64,000 bases of DNA from PALSA-894 sp963734185 (GCA_963734185.1 CAVTGA010000001.1:682001-746000); one strand, 5' to 3'; numbered from the stretch's first letter, positions 15,696 to 27,112 are shown. Program-made: numbers and translations. Notes: a model not told the origin generated them from the letters alone.

Positions 15696-16643
15696 ATGGA
15701 CGCTCGTGCAAACGGCACGGGCTGGGCCGACCGCCAGCTCCCCGCCGGCCCTGAAGTCTTCCTCGATCACGTCGGCTATTTCGTCGCCGACCTGGAGGCG
15801 GCGGGGCGGCAGCTCGAACGGCTGGGTTTTCGCGTTTCGCTCGTCAACGTCCAGACCAATGCCGACGCGCAAGGGACGCTACGTCCGTCCGGCACGTCCA
15901 ACCGGTTGGCAAAACTGCGGCGCGGGTTCATCGAGATCCTGGCGGCGACGCACGACACGCCGCTGGCCGATCAGTTCAAGCAGGCGATCGCGCGCTACCC
16001 GGGTCTGCACCTGATCGCGCTGTCGCATGACGACATCGCGGCGACGCGCGAGCGGCTGGTCGCCTCGGGCTTCCCGATGCAGGGCGCGATCGAGTTGCGC
16101 CGGCGCGACCGCACCTTGCCGGGCGAGCCGGAAGTGCATTTCTCGGTGCTGCGCCCGCAGCCTGGGGTCATGGCCGAGGGCCGCGTGCAATGGGTCAAGC
16201 CGCACACGCCCGACACGGTGTGGCGCCCCGATACCATCACGACCGAGAACGGCGCCGAAGGCCTGACCGATATCCTGCTGTGCGTGGAGAACCCCGCGGC
16301 GGTGGCGGCGCGCTACGGCCGCTATATCGGGCGCGCCCCCGCGCTGCGCGGCCCCTTGCACGTGGTGATGCTCGAGCGTGGCAACCTGGTGTTCGCCGAC
16401 GCGGGCGAGGCGGCGCGGATCCTTCCCGACTTCCGCCCGCCGGCATTGCCGTTCATGGCCGGGCAGGCGCTGCGCTGCGGCGACCTGACACGGCCGCGCG
16501 ACGTGTTGATAAAGGCCGGCGTCACGCCGGTGTTCGCGAGCGCCGATCTGATCTGTCTTGGCCCGGGCGACGCGCTCGGCGGCCATATGCTGTTCCACGC
16601 GGCGGATGTGAGCGATCCGTGGGGCACGCTGCGCGAGCGGTGA
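15696..16643 (+). CDS. VOC superfamily glyoxalase-like protein
   Basis: 315 residues from ATG 15696, 2 bp after the second GST stop. Two vicinal-oxygen-chelate-type modules: the first opens with FLDHVGYFVADLEAAGRQL (about 21-39); the second opens near EGLTDILLCVENPAAVAARY and ends with ALGGHMLFHA. A His near the start (DHVG) and possible ligands in the second module could bind a metal, but the full metal site is not evident. Position suggests operon membership with the GSTs, maybe in detoxification of an electrophile. Function inferred only. Confidence 0.8.
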   Translation: MDARANGTGWADRQLPAGPEVFLDHVGYFVADLEAAGRQLERLGFRVSLVNVQTNADAQGTLRPSGTSNRLAKLRRGFIEILAATHDTPLADQFKQAIARYPGLHLIALSHDDIAATRERLVASGFPMQGAIELRRRDRTLPGEPEVHFSVLRPQPGVMAEGRVQWVKPHTPDTVWRPDTITTENGAEGLTDILLCVENPAAVAARYGRYIGRAPALRGPLHVVMLERGNLVFADAGEAARILPDFRPPALPFMAGQALRCGDLTRPRDVLIKAGVTPVFASADLICLGPGDALGGHMLFHAADVSDPWGTLRER

Positions 16644-16653
16644 CTTTTTGCTT

Positions 16654-16703
16654 GCGCATGATCTTCTCCGAAAACCGGTCCCCACTTTTCGGGATCATGC
16701 GCT
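16654..16703. repeat. GCGCATGATC hairpin repeat (family B-like)
   Basis: GCGCATGATCTTCTCCGAAAA and its near complement TTTTCGGGATCATGCGC enclose CCGGTCCCCAC. It lies between the convergent VOC gene and the thiamine-diphosphate enzyme remnant, and contains the stop codon of the latter (16695-16697). Confidence 0.75.
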
Positions 16704-18395
16704 GACCGCGGTCGGCGCCAGCGCGTCGATGTCGGTGACCACGTCGATGACCGCGGGCCGGTCGGCGGCAAGCGCTTCCGCCAGCGCCGGCGGGAAAGCG
16801 TCGGGGCGCTCGACACGCAGCCCGAGCGCGCCCATGTCCTCGGCAAGGCGGGCGAAGTTCATCGGATTGTAGGTCCACAATTCGCGCGCCTGCTCGGTCT
16901 GCTTGCCGCCATAGGCGCGGTCGAAGCCGCGCTTCGATTGATTGCCGCCGCCGTTGTTGTTGACCACCGTGACGCTGTTGAGCTTCCAACGCACCGCGGT
17001 CTCGACTTCGCCGATGTGGTACCAGAAGCCGGCATCGCCGGTGAACACCACCACCGGCCGGTCGGGGCAGGCCGCCTTGGCGCCGAGGCCGGCCGGGAAC
17101 GCCCAGCCGAGATGGCCGGCCGAGCGCATGTAGCTCTGCGTCGGCGACGCGCAGATCGTACATGCCGCCCATCCACATGCCGGCATGGCCGGTGTCGACC
17201 ACCACGATGGCGTCGTCCGGAACGTGCCGGGCGAGGTCGCTGCACATGCGCGCCGGATGGATCGGCACCTGGTCCGACTCCAGCAGCGGCTGGTATTTCG
17301 CGTACCACTCGCGGCAGATCGCCTGTGCCTCGGCGATCCACGCCTTGCGCTTCGCGGCGCTCGTCGCGATCCGCCGCCTCGAGCATCGCGGCCAGCGTCA
17401 CCTTGGCGTCGCCGTTCAGCGCCGCGACGCGAGCGGATAGTTGCGGCCGAGCGCCTCCGGGTCGATGTCGATCTGGATCGCGCGGCGTGCCGATCTTCGG
17501 TACCGCCCAGAAATGCGTGGTCATGCCGCCGGTCTCGGTGCCGATGAAGCAGACGAGGTCGGCGCGATTGACTACGCGGTTGGCGCTCTCGCGCGAATAG
17601 CTGCCGACGACACCGACCGAGAGCGGATGCGTGCCCGGGATCGCATCCTTGCCGTTGAGCGAGGTCGCGACCGGGATCTGCAGCGCCTCGGCGAGCGCGA
17701 TCGAGCTCGCCGCCGCGCCGCGATGCACGCACCCCGCCGCCGGCGACGATCACCGGCCGCTCGGCCTCTTGCAGCGCCTTGAGCGCCGCGCGCACGCTCG
17801 CGCTCGTCGGGCGCCGGTCGGAACGGCGGCACGCGCGAAAACTGCGGCTCGACCAGCGGCTCCATCTCGGCCTCGTCCTGGTCGACCTGCCCCTCGTTGC
17901 CGCGGAATTGCAGGTGCACCGGTCCGGGCGTGCCGGACACCGCGACGCGGAAAGCCTGCCGCACCATGTCGGGAATGCGCGCGACGTCATCGACCGTGGC
18001 GTTGAACTTGGTGACCGGCTCGAACGCCGGCACGTCGTCGACCTCCTGATAGACCTTGCGGAATTTCGTCGTCGGGTCGCGCCCGCCGGTCATCGCGATC
18101 ACCGGCGAATGGGCGAGCCAGGCGTCGCGCAGGCCGGCGGCGAGATTCGAGCGCGCCGATCACCTGCGCCATGCACACGCCGGGCTTGCCGGAGGCGCGC
18201 GCGTAGCCGTCAGCCATGTAGGCGGCGGATTTCTCGCCATGCGTATGGATGCGCTTGATCGCGGTGCGGCGCTCCATCTCGGCGAAAGTGCGCCGCAGCA
18301 CCGCCGGCACCATGAACACATGCGTGACGCCGTAGCCTTTCAGCATGTCGGCGAGAACCTGCGGCGCCGGTCATCTTGGTGTTGTGGCCGAGCAT
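16695..18395 (-). pseudogene. Thiamine-diphosphate enzyme (acetolactate synthase-like), broken by many single-base frame shifts
   Basis: Read in pieces on the minus strand, the segments assemble into a full acetolactate-synthase-like protein of about 560 residues. The N-terminal PYR domain has HTHGEKSAAYMADGYAR with the catalytic Glu; the middle domain has LQEAERPVIVAGGG and FIGTETGGMTTHFW; the C-terminal TPP domain has GDAGFWYH...VVNNNGGGNQ. The frame is lost near 18366, 18150, 17812, 17735, 17485, 17430, 17365 and 17140. Each break is repaired by removing one G after a C on the coding strand, or two at 17430. Either a decaying gene or base-call error. The stop lies in a repeat hairpin. Its exact substrate class cannot be assigned; the neighbours are catabolic. 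Confidence 0.75.
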
Positions 18396-18516
18396 GATTG
18401 CGTTCCATCCTTCAAGACTCCGATCTGCGCCGGGAAGGTAAGCGGGGAGTGTTGCCTCGCTATCGCACATTACCGGCGCCGATGCTAAAATGTCTTGCAT
18501 CAAGGAGACGTGTGAC

Positions 18517-19124
18517 ATGACGGTGGACGTGCCGATGCAGCCGTCGTCGGGGACCATGGACGTCGACGAGTTCATGGCTTTCCTGGAAACGCGGCCGGAC
18601 GGCGAGCGCTGGGAGCTGGTCGAGGGTGTGGCCGTGATGATGGCGCCGCCGAGCTATGTGCATCAGCGGATCGCGCGCAATCTGTGCGAACTTCTCAATA
18701 GCGCGTTTGCGCCGGAGCGTCTCGACCTGTTCGCCTACTTCAGCGCTGGCGTTCGCAATCCGGGACTGCGAAATTTCCAGCCCGAACCAGACATCGTCGT
18801 CGTGCCGGGCGTCGCGGGCTACGACTTCTACTCGGAGCGCTTCCGGCTCGCCGGCGAAGTGCTCTCGCCGAGCGAATACGCGTCCGCGAAATCGATTTGA
18901 AGCTGCGCCGCTACTGCGAGGCTCCCGACAACCTGTACGCCGTGGTGATCGAGCCGCGCGAGTGTCGCGTGGAGATCTACGCCAAGCGCCTTGATTGGCG
19001 GCCGATGACGCTGACGAAGCCCGATGATCCGATCGAGATGCCGGAGTTCGGCTTGGGCTGCGCGGTCGGCGACCTCTACCGCGGCACCCCGCTCGATCCG
19101 CAGAGCCGTCGCGCGCCGCAGTAG
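18517..19124 (+). pseudogene. Uma2-family (DUF820) PD-(D/E)XK nuclease-like gene with frame disruption
   Basis: Starts at ATG 18517 with AAGGAG 9 bp upstream. The first 128 residues match Uma2/DUF820 proteins: MDVDEFMAFLETRPDGERWELVEG, QRIARNLCELL, EPDIVVVP. The frame then breaks just after EVLSPS near 18872-18890, where this family normally reads SPSNT-x-x-x-IDLKL. Removing one base after AGC and one more about 10 bp later restores IDLKLRRYCEAPDN and a normal C-terminus ending at 19124. As read, the product stops at 18900 and lacks half the nuclease core. Uma2 proteins are restriction-endonuclease-fold proteins of unclear role. Confidence 0.75.
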
Positions 19125-19128
19125 CGCT

Positions 19129-20098
19129 TCACTTGATCGCCAGCGGATTCGATCGGCGAGCCGACCGCGCCGGTGATCGGGATCGCCGGCGCGACGAACA
19201 GGAACTCGTACACGCCGTCGGCGGCGCAGTCTTCGGCCAATTCCTTCACCTGGAAGATCTCGCCCATGGTCATGCCCATGATCGGGATGGTGATCCAATG
19301 CCAGGGCTGGTTGATGCCGGGCTCGGTCTCGTTCGGCCGCACTTCGCAGCCCCAGGTGTCGCTCGCCAGCGCCGCCAGCTCGGTGCGCTTGACCCACTCG
19401 AGCGTCTCGAACGCGAAGCCCGGCGCGTCGCCGCCCGGATAGCCGTCCCAGCTTCCCACTTTCTGGCAGCGTTCCATCTGCCCGGTGCGCACGATGACGT
19501 AGTCGCCGCGCTTCAGCTCGACCTTCTGCTGGCTCGCCGTCTCGTCGAGGTCCGCGCAGGTGATGCCGTAGCCGTCGTCGAGCGAGTCGACGCCCTTGTA
19601 GCGCGCCACGTCGAGGAACACGCCGCGGCCGACCATCTTGTTCTTGGTCTTCTCGATCCCGCATTTCTGCGCCCCCGCGCTGGTGACCGTCCGGCAGTCG
19701 TAGCCGTTCCACATATGGTTCTCGTAGAACACGTGGCCGAGCCCGTCCCACTGCGTGCCGCATTGCAGCGGCATCACCACCATGTCGTCGGCGGCGCGGA
19801 TGCCGCGATGGTCGAGCACGCCGGAGTAGGCGTCGGTGCCGGTGCGCAGCATGGTGTGGATCGGGTTGGTACGCCCCAGCGCCGGATATTTGCTCTTGGC
19901 GCCCTGCGGCCCGAGATGATCGAAGTTGAGCGCGAGCGAGATCACCTTGCCCTTCCTGACCAGCCTGGCGGCGGCGACGATGTCGTCCGCGCTGGTGTAG
20001 TTGAGCGTGCCGATCTCGTCGTCCGGGCCCCACTTGCCCCAGTTCTTGTATTTTTCGGCGGCGTCGCGCAGGTCCTGGCGCGTCAGCTTGTTCGGCAT
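19129..20098 (-). CDS. Cyclase family protein (kynurenine formamidase-like), C-terminus frame-shifted
   Basis: About 320 residues from ATG 20098. Motifs of the metal-dependent cyclase/formamidase superfamily are present: LNYTSADDIVAAARLVRKG at the N-terminus, CGTQWDGLGHVFY as the variant metal-binding HxGTHxD site, and DYVIVRTG. Such enzymes hydrolyse formylkynurenine or related amides and lactones. The end normally reads SPI-NPLAIK-stop; here one extra base near 19146 shifts the frame so that translation as written runs on to 19076. Removing one G after ATC gives NPLAIK and stops at 19129-19131. It is divergent from the Bug-type binding protein and tartrate dehydratase genes. Confidence 0.82.
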
Positions 20099-20208
20099 GT
20101 CGGGTTCTTCCTTGGACTTGACGAGGGGAGGGCGCCGCCGCTTTTCGCTTGTTCCGCACGGCGGCGGCGCCGATGATAGCATTCAAGAAATCCTTCGGGA
20201 GGGCGCCC

Positions 20209-21171
20209 GTGACAACGCTGATCCGCTGTCTTGCCGTGCTGGCCGCGTTGTTGATCGCCGATGCGGCCTGCGCGCAGAGCTATCCGAGCAAGCCGGTGCG
20301 CATGGTGGTGCCGTTTGCGCCCGCCGGTCCGACCGATGTGATCGGACGATTGATCGCGCAGAAGCTTTCGGAGACCTGGGGCCAGCAGGTCTATGTGGAG
20401 AACATCCCGGGCGCCGGCGGCAACACCGGCACGGCGAATGCCGCCAAGGCGCCCGCCGACGGCTACACCATCCTGGTGGTGAGCACCGGCTTCATCATCA
20501 ATCCGAGCCTCTACGCCAAGGTCCCCTACGACCCGATGAAGGACTTCACCCCGGTCACCTTGGTGGCGGCATCGCCCAACGTGATCACGGTGCATCCGTC
20601 GGTGCCGGCCAACACCGTGCAGGAGTTGATTGCTCTCATAAAAGCCAATCCGAGCAAGTACAGCTATGCGCAACCCGCGCTGGGCTCGACGCCGCATCTT
20701 GCCGCCGAACTGTTCAAGCTGCGCTACGGCCTCGATCTCACGATGGTGCCGTTCACCAGCGCCGGACTGGCGATGAGCTCGGTGCTTGGGAACCATACGC
20801 CGATCGGCTTCACGGCGTCGCCGGCCGCGATGCCGCTGATCCGCGAGGGAAAAGTGCGCGGGCTCGCGGTGCTGAGCGCAAGACGCATTCCCGGTCTCGA
20901 CGTGCCGACCTCGGGCGAGGCGGGCGTGCCGGACCAGGAATCCGACACGCTCACCGGCATCGTGGCGCCGGCCGGCACGCCGAAGGAGATCGTCGAGCGT
21001 TGGCAGCGCGAGGTCGCGCGCATCGTGGCGCTGTCCGAAATCAACCAGCGCCTCACCCAGCTCGGCTTCGTGCCGATCGCCAATACGCCGGAAGCGTTCG
21101 GCGAACGGCTCAAGCTCGAGTTCGAGAAATGGGGGAAGGTGGTGCGCGACGCCAAGCTCAGGATCGAATAA
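20209..21171 (+). CDS. Bug-family tripartite tricarboxylate transporter binding protein
   Basis: 320 residues from GTG 20209, chosen for the GGGAGGG site just upstream and because it starts directly with a signal peptide (about 1-26, ending ADAACAQ). An upstream ATG at 20173 is also in frame. The mature part has the Bug/TctC pattern: YPSKPVRMVVPFAPAGPTDV, ENIPGAGGNTGTANAAKAPADGYT, LAAELFKLRYGLDLTMVPF. It binds a carboxylate in the periplasm for TctAB-type uptake; no tctA or tctB genes are in the window. The tartrate-dehydratase-like gene starts at the next base, so the ligand may be tartrate or a similar sugar acid. Confidence 0.88.
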   Translation: MTTLIRCLAVLAALLIADAACAQSYPSKPVRMVVPFAPAGPTDVIGRLIAQKLSETWGQQVYVENIPGAGGNTGTANAAKAPADGYTILVVSTGFIINPSLYAKVPYDPMKDFTPVTLVAASPNVITVHPSVPANTVQELIALIKANPSKYSYAQPALGSTPHLAAELFKLRYGLDLTMVPFTSAGLAMSSVLGNHTPIGFTASPAAMPLIREGKVRGLAVLSARRIPGLDVPTSGEAGVPDQESDTLTGIVAPAGTPKEIVERWQREVARIVALSEINQRLTQLGFVPIANTPEAFGERLKLEFEKWGKVVRDAKLRIE

Positions 21172-22341
21172 GTGCGCATCACCGATATCCGCGAAACCTC
21201 CGTCGCGCTCAACTCCACGCTCAAGAATTCGAGCATCGATTTCTCCGAGATGACCACCTCGGTGGTCGCGGTGATCACCGATGTGATGCGCGAGGGCAAG
21301 CCGGTCGCCGGCTTCGCTTTCAACTCCACCGGGCGCTACGCCTGTGGCGCGCAGATGCGCGCGCGCTTCATCCCGCGCATCCTGAAGGCCGATCCGAAAT
21401 CGCTGCTCGACGACGCCGGCGACAACTTCGATCCGGAGAAGATCCTCGCCGTGATGATGCGCAACGAAAAGTCCGGCGGGCACAGCGAGCGCTCGGTCGG
21501 CATCGGCACCATCGAGGTCGCGGTGTGGGACGCGGTCGCGAAGATCGAAGGCAAGCCGCTGCACCGCGTGCTGGCCGAGCGCTACAACGGCGGCAAAGTT
21601 GCGGACAAATGCTTCGTCTATGTCGGCGGCGGCTGGTATGCGCCGGGCAAGACCACGGCCGATCTGCAGGACGAGATGCGCCGCCATCTCGATGCCGGCT
21701 ACACCATGGTGAAGATGAAGGTCGGCGGCATGGCGCTCGCCGACGACGTCGCGCGGGTCGAGGCGGTCAAGCAGACGGTCGGCAATCGCGGCGAGCTTGC
21801 GGTCGACGCCAACTCGAAATTCGACCGCGACCAGGCGTTGGCTTACGCCAAGGCGCTGGGACCCTTCAGGCTGCGCTGGTTCGAGGAGCCGTGCGACCCG
21901 CTCGACTTCGCGACGCTGGCTGAAGTTTCCGACGCCTATCCCGGACCGATCTCGACCGGCGAGAACCTGTTCTCCACCCAGGACGTGGAGAATCTGGTGC
22001 GCTTCGGCGGGCTGAAGCCGGAGCGGCGCGACGTGATCCAGGTCGATCCGCCGCAGGCCTACGGCATCGTGCAATACGCCCGCACGGTCGCCATGCTGGA
22101 GCGACATCATTGGCCGCGCAGCGGGCTGTTTCCGCACGGCGGCAACCAGATGTCGCTCGCCATCGCCGCCGGTTTCGGGCTTGGCGGCGCGGAATCCTAT
22201 CCCGGCGTGTTCGGACCGTTCGCCGGCTTTGCCGACGACGCGGTGATCGAGAACGGCCATATCGGCCTGTCCGACCGCCCGGGCATCGGTTTCGAGGCTC
22301 AGGCGGCGCTCTGCGCGATCATGCGCGAGCTTGCGGCATAG
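21172..22341 (+). CDS. Mandelate racemase/muconate lactonizing family enzyme, D-tartrate dehydratase-like
   Basis: 389 residues from GTG 21172, immediately after the binding-protein stop. Length and motif order match D-tartrate dehydratase (TarD) of Bradyrhizobium: Lys183 in VKMKVGG, Mg ligands Asp212 (AVDAN), Glu238 or Glu239 (WFEEP) and Glu264 (STGENLF), and the acid His322 in FPHGGNQMS. TarD as I recall it reads PHGGHQ; here the second His is Asn. Reaction expected: dehydration of an alpha-hydroxy acid such as D-tartrate to oxaloacetate. Substrate is inferred by resemblance only, and another acid sugar is possible. Confidence 0.85.
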   Translation: MRITDIRETSVALNSTLKNSSIDFSEMTTSVVAVITDVMREGKPVAGFAFNSTGRYACGAQMRARFIPRILKADPKSLLDDAGDNFDPEKILAVMMRNEKSGGHSERSVGIGTIEVAVWDAVAKIEGKPLHRVLAERYNGGKVADKCFVYVGGGWYAPGKTTADLQDEMRRHLDAGYTMVKMKVGGMALADDVARVEAVKQTVGNRGELAVDANSKFDRDQALAYAKALGPFRLRWFEEPCDPLDFATLAEVSDAYPGPISTGENLFSTQDVENLVRFGGLKPERRDVIQVDPPQAYGIVQYARTVAMLERHHWPRSGLFPHGGNQMSLAIAAGFGLGGAESYPGVFGPFAGFADDAVIENGHIGLSDRPGIGFEAQAALCAIMRELAA

Positions 22342-22407
22342 CTGCCATTCTTCATTGAATTCAATATCTTACAGTAGCCGTGCGACCATTTCCCTGGTTC
22401 CGCGTTG

Positions 22408-24570
22408 ATGTGGAACCCGGGGCGCGCTTCGAACCCCGGCGCCGAGGCACGACCGTTGAGCATCCTGCAACCCGGACGCAACGCTTGGCGCATCGCGCGC
22501 GCGGACCGCGCCGCGGTGCTGATCGACGCCGCGGCATTCTTCCGCGCCGTGCGCGAGGCGCTCAAGCAGGCCGAGCGCTCGGTCTTCATCATCGGCTGGG
22601 ACGTGGACAGCCGCACGCGCCTGGTCGGCGAAAGCGGCACCGCCGACGACGGCTGGCCGATCACGTTGCGCGAATTCCTCACCCGCCTGGTCGACGAGCG
22701 GCCCGAGCTCAACGTGCATGTGCTGGCCTGGGACTTCGCCGTGCTCTATGCGCTCGAACGCGAGCCGTTCCCTTCGATCATGCTCGGCTGGAATACGCCG
22801 GCACGGGTGAAATTCCGTCTCGATAATTTCCTCCCGGTCGGCGCGTCGCATCATCAGAAGCTGGTCATCGTCGACGACGCGCTGGCGTTCAGCGGCGGGC
22901 TCGACCTCACCATCCGCCGCTGGGACACGCCCGCGCACGATCCGAAGAACCGCGACCGCGTCGATCCGGCCGGCAAGCCCTATGCGCCGTTCCACGACGT
23001 GCAATGCCTGGTCGACGGCGAAGCGGCACGTACGCTCGCGGAGCTGGCGCACTGGCGCTGGTCGCGCGTGACGAACGAGTCGGTTGCGCCGGCCGGCCGC
23101 GCCGACGCGCCATGGCCACAAAGCGTCACGCCCGACCTCGTCGATATCGACGCAGCGATTTCGCGCACTTGGCCGAACTTTGAGGAGGAGAGCGAGGTGA
23201 GGGAGGCCGAGGCGCTGTTCTACGACTCGCTCACGATCGCCGAGCGCCTCCTCTACATCGAGAACCAGTTCTTCACCTGCGCCCGTTTCGCCGAAGCGCT
23301 CGCACACCGCCTGCTGGAGCGCCCCGAGCTCGAAGCCGTGATGGTGGCGCCGCGCTCGCACCATTCCTGGATCGAGGCGAAAACGATGCGCAACGGCCGC
23401 ATCCGCTTCTTGCGGATTCTTCACGACGCGGGCGTCGGCGACCGCGTGCGGCTGCTCGGGCCGGTCGTCCACGGCGCGCGGCAGACGATCGAGACCATGG
23501 TCCATTCCAAGGTGATGGTGGTCGACGATACGCTGCTGCGCGTCGGCTCGGCCAACCTCAACAACCGCTCCATGGGTACGGACAGCGAGTGCGACGTCGC
23601 GTTCGAGGCGCGCAGCGAGGCCGACCGCGCCTGCATCCGGCGCGTGCGCGACCGTCTGATCGCGGACCATTGCGGAGTCACCCCGGCCGCGGTCGCCGAA
23701 GCGATGGAGTTCCACGGCTCGCTGATCGGCGTAGTGGAGAACCTGAGCGGGCGCGGCCATCGCCTGGAGCCGATCGACGACGGCGAGCCGGAGGCGGGCG
23801 AGATGGCCGCCTACATCGAGAGCCTGGCCGATCCGGAGCGGCCGATCCACCGCGAGGCGCTCATCACCACCATCGTCGGGCCGCATGAGCCGCAGCCGCG
23901 CTGGCGTGTGTGGCTCAAGGTCCTGCTCGCGACCGGCCTGTTCGTCGGGCTTGCGATCGCCTGGCACTATCCGCCGCTCTCCGACATCGCCGACTTGAGC
24001 AGCATCCGCCCGATGCTGCTGTCGTTCGCGCAGGAGCCATGGGCGCCGCTGCTGGTCATAGGCATCTATCTCATTGCCGGATTGCTGGCGTTTCCCGTCA
24101 CCCTGCTGATCGCCGCGACCGCCGCGGCATTCGGACCGTTCCTCGGCTTCGCCTATGCGGCGGTCGGCGCGCTCGCCAGCGCGGTCGTCACCTACGCGGT
24201 CGGCGCGGTGATGGGGCGCGAAACCCTGAAAGGGCTGATCGGACCGAGGGTGAACCGCGTCCGGCAGCGCATCGCGCGCGGCGGCGTGCTGGCGATCGCC
24301 GCCATCCGGCTCGTCCCGCTCGCCCCGTTCACCCTGGTCAATCTCGCGGCCGGCGCGAGCGACATCCGGCTCACCACCTACGTGGCCGGCACCATCCTCG
24401 GCCTGCTGCCCGGGCTGCTGATGCTCTCGGCGCTCGGCCACCAGATCATGCGCATCCTGAGCGCGCCGACGGCGGGCGAATTCGCGCTGCTCGCCGGCGC
24501 GGTGGTGCTGTGGATCGGGGTCGGCGCCGGCATCCAGTTCGTCATCGCCAGATACGGGACGCCGCGGTGA
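22408..24570 (+). CDS. Phospholipase D/cardiolipin synthase-like domain fused to VTT (DedA-like) membrane domain
   Basis: 720 residues from ATG 22408. Two HKD motifs are intact: His149-x-Lys151...Asp156 (HHQKLVIVDD) and His366-x-Lys368...Asp373 (VHSKVMVVDD followed by GSANLNNRS). About 500-720 is hydrophobic and carries a VTT/SNARE-associated domain (LIAGLLAFPVTLLIAATAAAFGP; RLVPLAPFTLVNLAAG). The PLD part probably transfers phosphatidyl groups at the membrane, the VTT part resembles lipid scramblase-like DedA proteins. The following phosphatase-family gene overlaps its stop (GTGA), indicating coupled translation. Confidence 0.85.
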   Translation: MWNPGRASNPGAEARPLSILQPGRNAWRIARADRAAVLIDAAAFFRAVREALKQAERSVFIIGWDVDSRTRLVGESGTADDGWPITLREFLTRLVDERPELNVHVLAWDFAVLYALEREPFPSIMLGWNTPARVKFRLDNFLPVGASHHQKLVIVDDALAFSGGLDLTIRRWDTPAHDPKNRDRVDPAGKPYAPFHDVQCLVDGEAARTLAELAHWRWSRVTNESVAPAGRADAPWPQSVTPDLVDIDAAISRTWPNFEEESEVREAEALFYDSLTIAERLLYIENQFFTCARFAEALAHRLLERPELEAVMVAPRSHHSWIEAKTMRNGRIRFLRILHDAGVGDRVRLLGPVVHGARQTIETMVHSKVMVVDDTLLRVGSANLNNRSMGTDSECDVAFEARSEADRACIRRVRDRLIADHCGVTPAAVAEAMEFHGSLIGVVENLSGRGHRLEPIDDGEPEAGEMAAYIESLADPERPIHREALITTIVGPHEPQPRWRVWLKVLLATGLFVGLAIAWHYPPLSDIADLSSIRPMLLSFAQEPWAPLLVIGIYLIAGLLAFPVTLLIAATAAAFGPFLGFAYAAVGALASAVVTYAVGAVMGRETLKGLIGPRVNRVRQRIARGGVLAIAAIRLVPLAPFTLVNLAAGASDIRLTTYVAGTILGLLPGLLMLSALGHQIMRILSAPTAGEFALLAGAVVLWIGVGAGIQFVIARYGTPR

Positions 24571-25256
24571 GCGAAGACGTCCGGATCATGACCTGGAATA
24601 TCCACGGCGCAGTCGGGCGCAATCCGCGTTTCGAGCTGCATCGCGTGGTGGAGATCGCGGCCAAATGGAAGGCCGACATCGTGGCGCTGCAGGAGGTGGA
24701 TTCGCGCCGCGGCGAGGCCGACCCGTTCGCGGTGCTGCAGGCCGAGCTCGGCGAGCACGGTATCGGCGCGCGCACGATCACCACCGCCGACGGCGACTAC
24801 GGACAGATGCTGATCAGCCGCTGGCCGGTCACGGCTAGCGAGATCCATGACATCTCCTATGGCGAGCGCGAGCCGCGCCGCGCGATCGAGGCGGAGATCG
24901 CGGCGCCGGCCGGGCCGGTGCGCGTGATCGCGACGCATCTCGGCTTGAGCATCCACGAACGGCGCACCCAGGCGCGGGCGCTGATGGCGATCGCCGGGCA
25001 GGCCGCGACCACCACCGTGGTGATCGGCGATTTCAACGACTGGTTCTGGCCCGGATCGGTGCGCCGCATGCTGGCGCGCGAGTTTCCCGGCCGCACGCGC
25101 CACCGCACCTTTCCGTCATTCCTCCCGCTGCTGCGGCTCGATCGCATCTATTGCCGCCCGCGCGCGGCGTTCCGGCGCGGCTTCACCGATCCAGCGGCGC
25201 GCGAGATCTCCGACCACCTGCCGGTCATCGCCGACGTCGATCCGCGCCCGCGGTGA
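24567..25256 (+). CDS. Endonuclease/exonuclease/phosphatase family protein
   Basis: 229 residues from GTG 24567, overlapping the PLD-VTT stop in GTGA. EEP-fold motifs: TWNIHG (about 9-14), ALQEVDSR with the Mg-binding Glu, THLGL, GDFNDW and the terminal SDHLPV. No signal peptide. Translational coupling with the PLD-VTT gene suggests a lipid or phosphodiester substrate rather than DNA; this is inference from context. Fold assignment is secure, function is not. Confidence 0.88.
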   Translation: MSEDVRIMTWNIHGAVGRNPRFELHRVVEIAAKWKADIVALQEVDSRRGEADPFAVLQAELGEHGIGARTITTADGDYGQMLISRWPVTASEIHDISYGEREPRRAIEAEIAAPAGPVRVIATHLGLSIHERRTQARALMAIAGQAATTTVVIGDFNDWFWPGSVRRMLAREFPGRTRHRTFPSFLPLLRLDRIYCRPRAAFRRGFTDPAAREISDHLPVIADVDPRPR

Positions 25257-25318
25257 CGAGGATTGCGACTCCCGGTCACGGCAGGCCATAGTCGCCGCCG
25301 ACACGATCGCGGGGATAC

Positions 25319-26926
<1,608 letters not shown>

Positions 26927-27036
26927 GGCGGTCGGTCGTTCCGCGCTCGGATCGCTCGATCAAGGGGAGGCAAAGATGTCGGAGTATCCTGAAGGATCCA
27001 GGGAGAACGATATTTTCCCCACGGTCAGGAGCAAGC

Positions 27037-27112
27037 GATACCCGGGGCGTCTCGCTGCCGGCACAACCGATCCCGGATTTCGCTGTCGCTCATCCGGCTA
27101 CGTTTCGGCGTT
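27037..27112. repeat. Degenerate CGTAGCC/CCGGATTTCGCT repeat (family F)
   Basis: Contains CCCGGATTTCGCTGTCGCTC followed by ATCCGGCTACG, the signature of an intergenic repeat family also seen at 42373-42497, in opposite orientation and degenerate. It occupies most of the 221-bp gap between the carboxylase and the DUF4345 gene. Confidence 0.5.
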
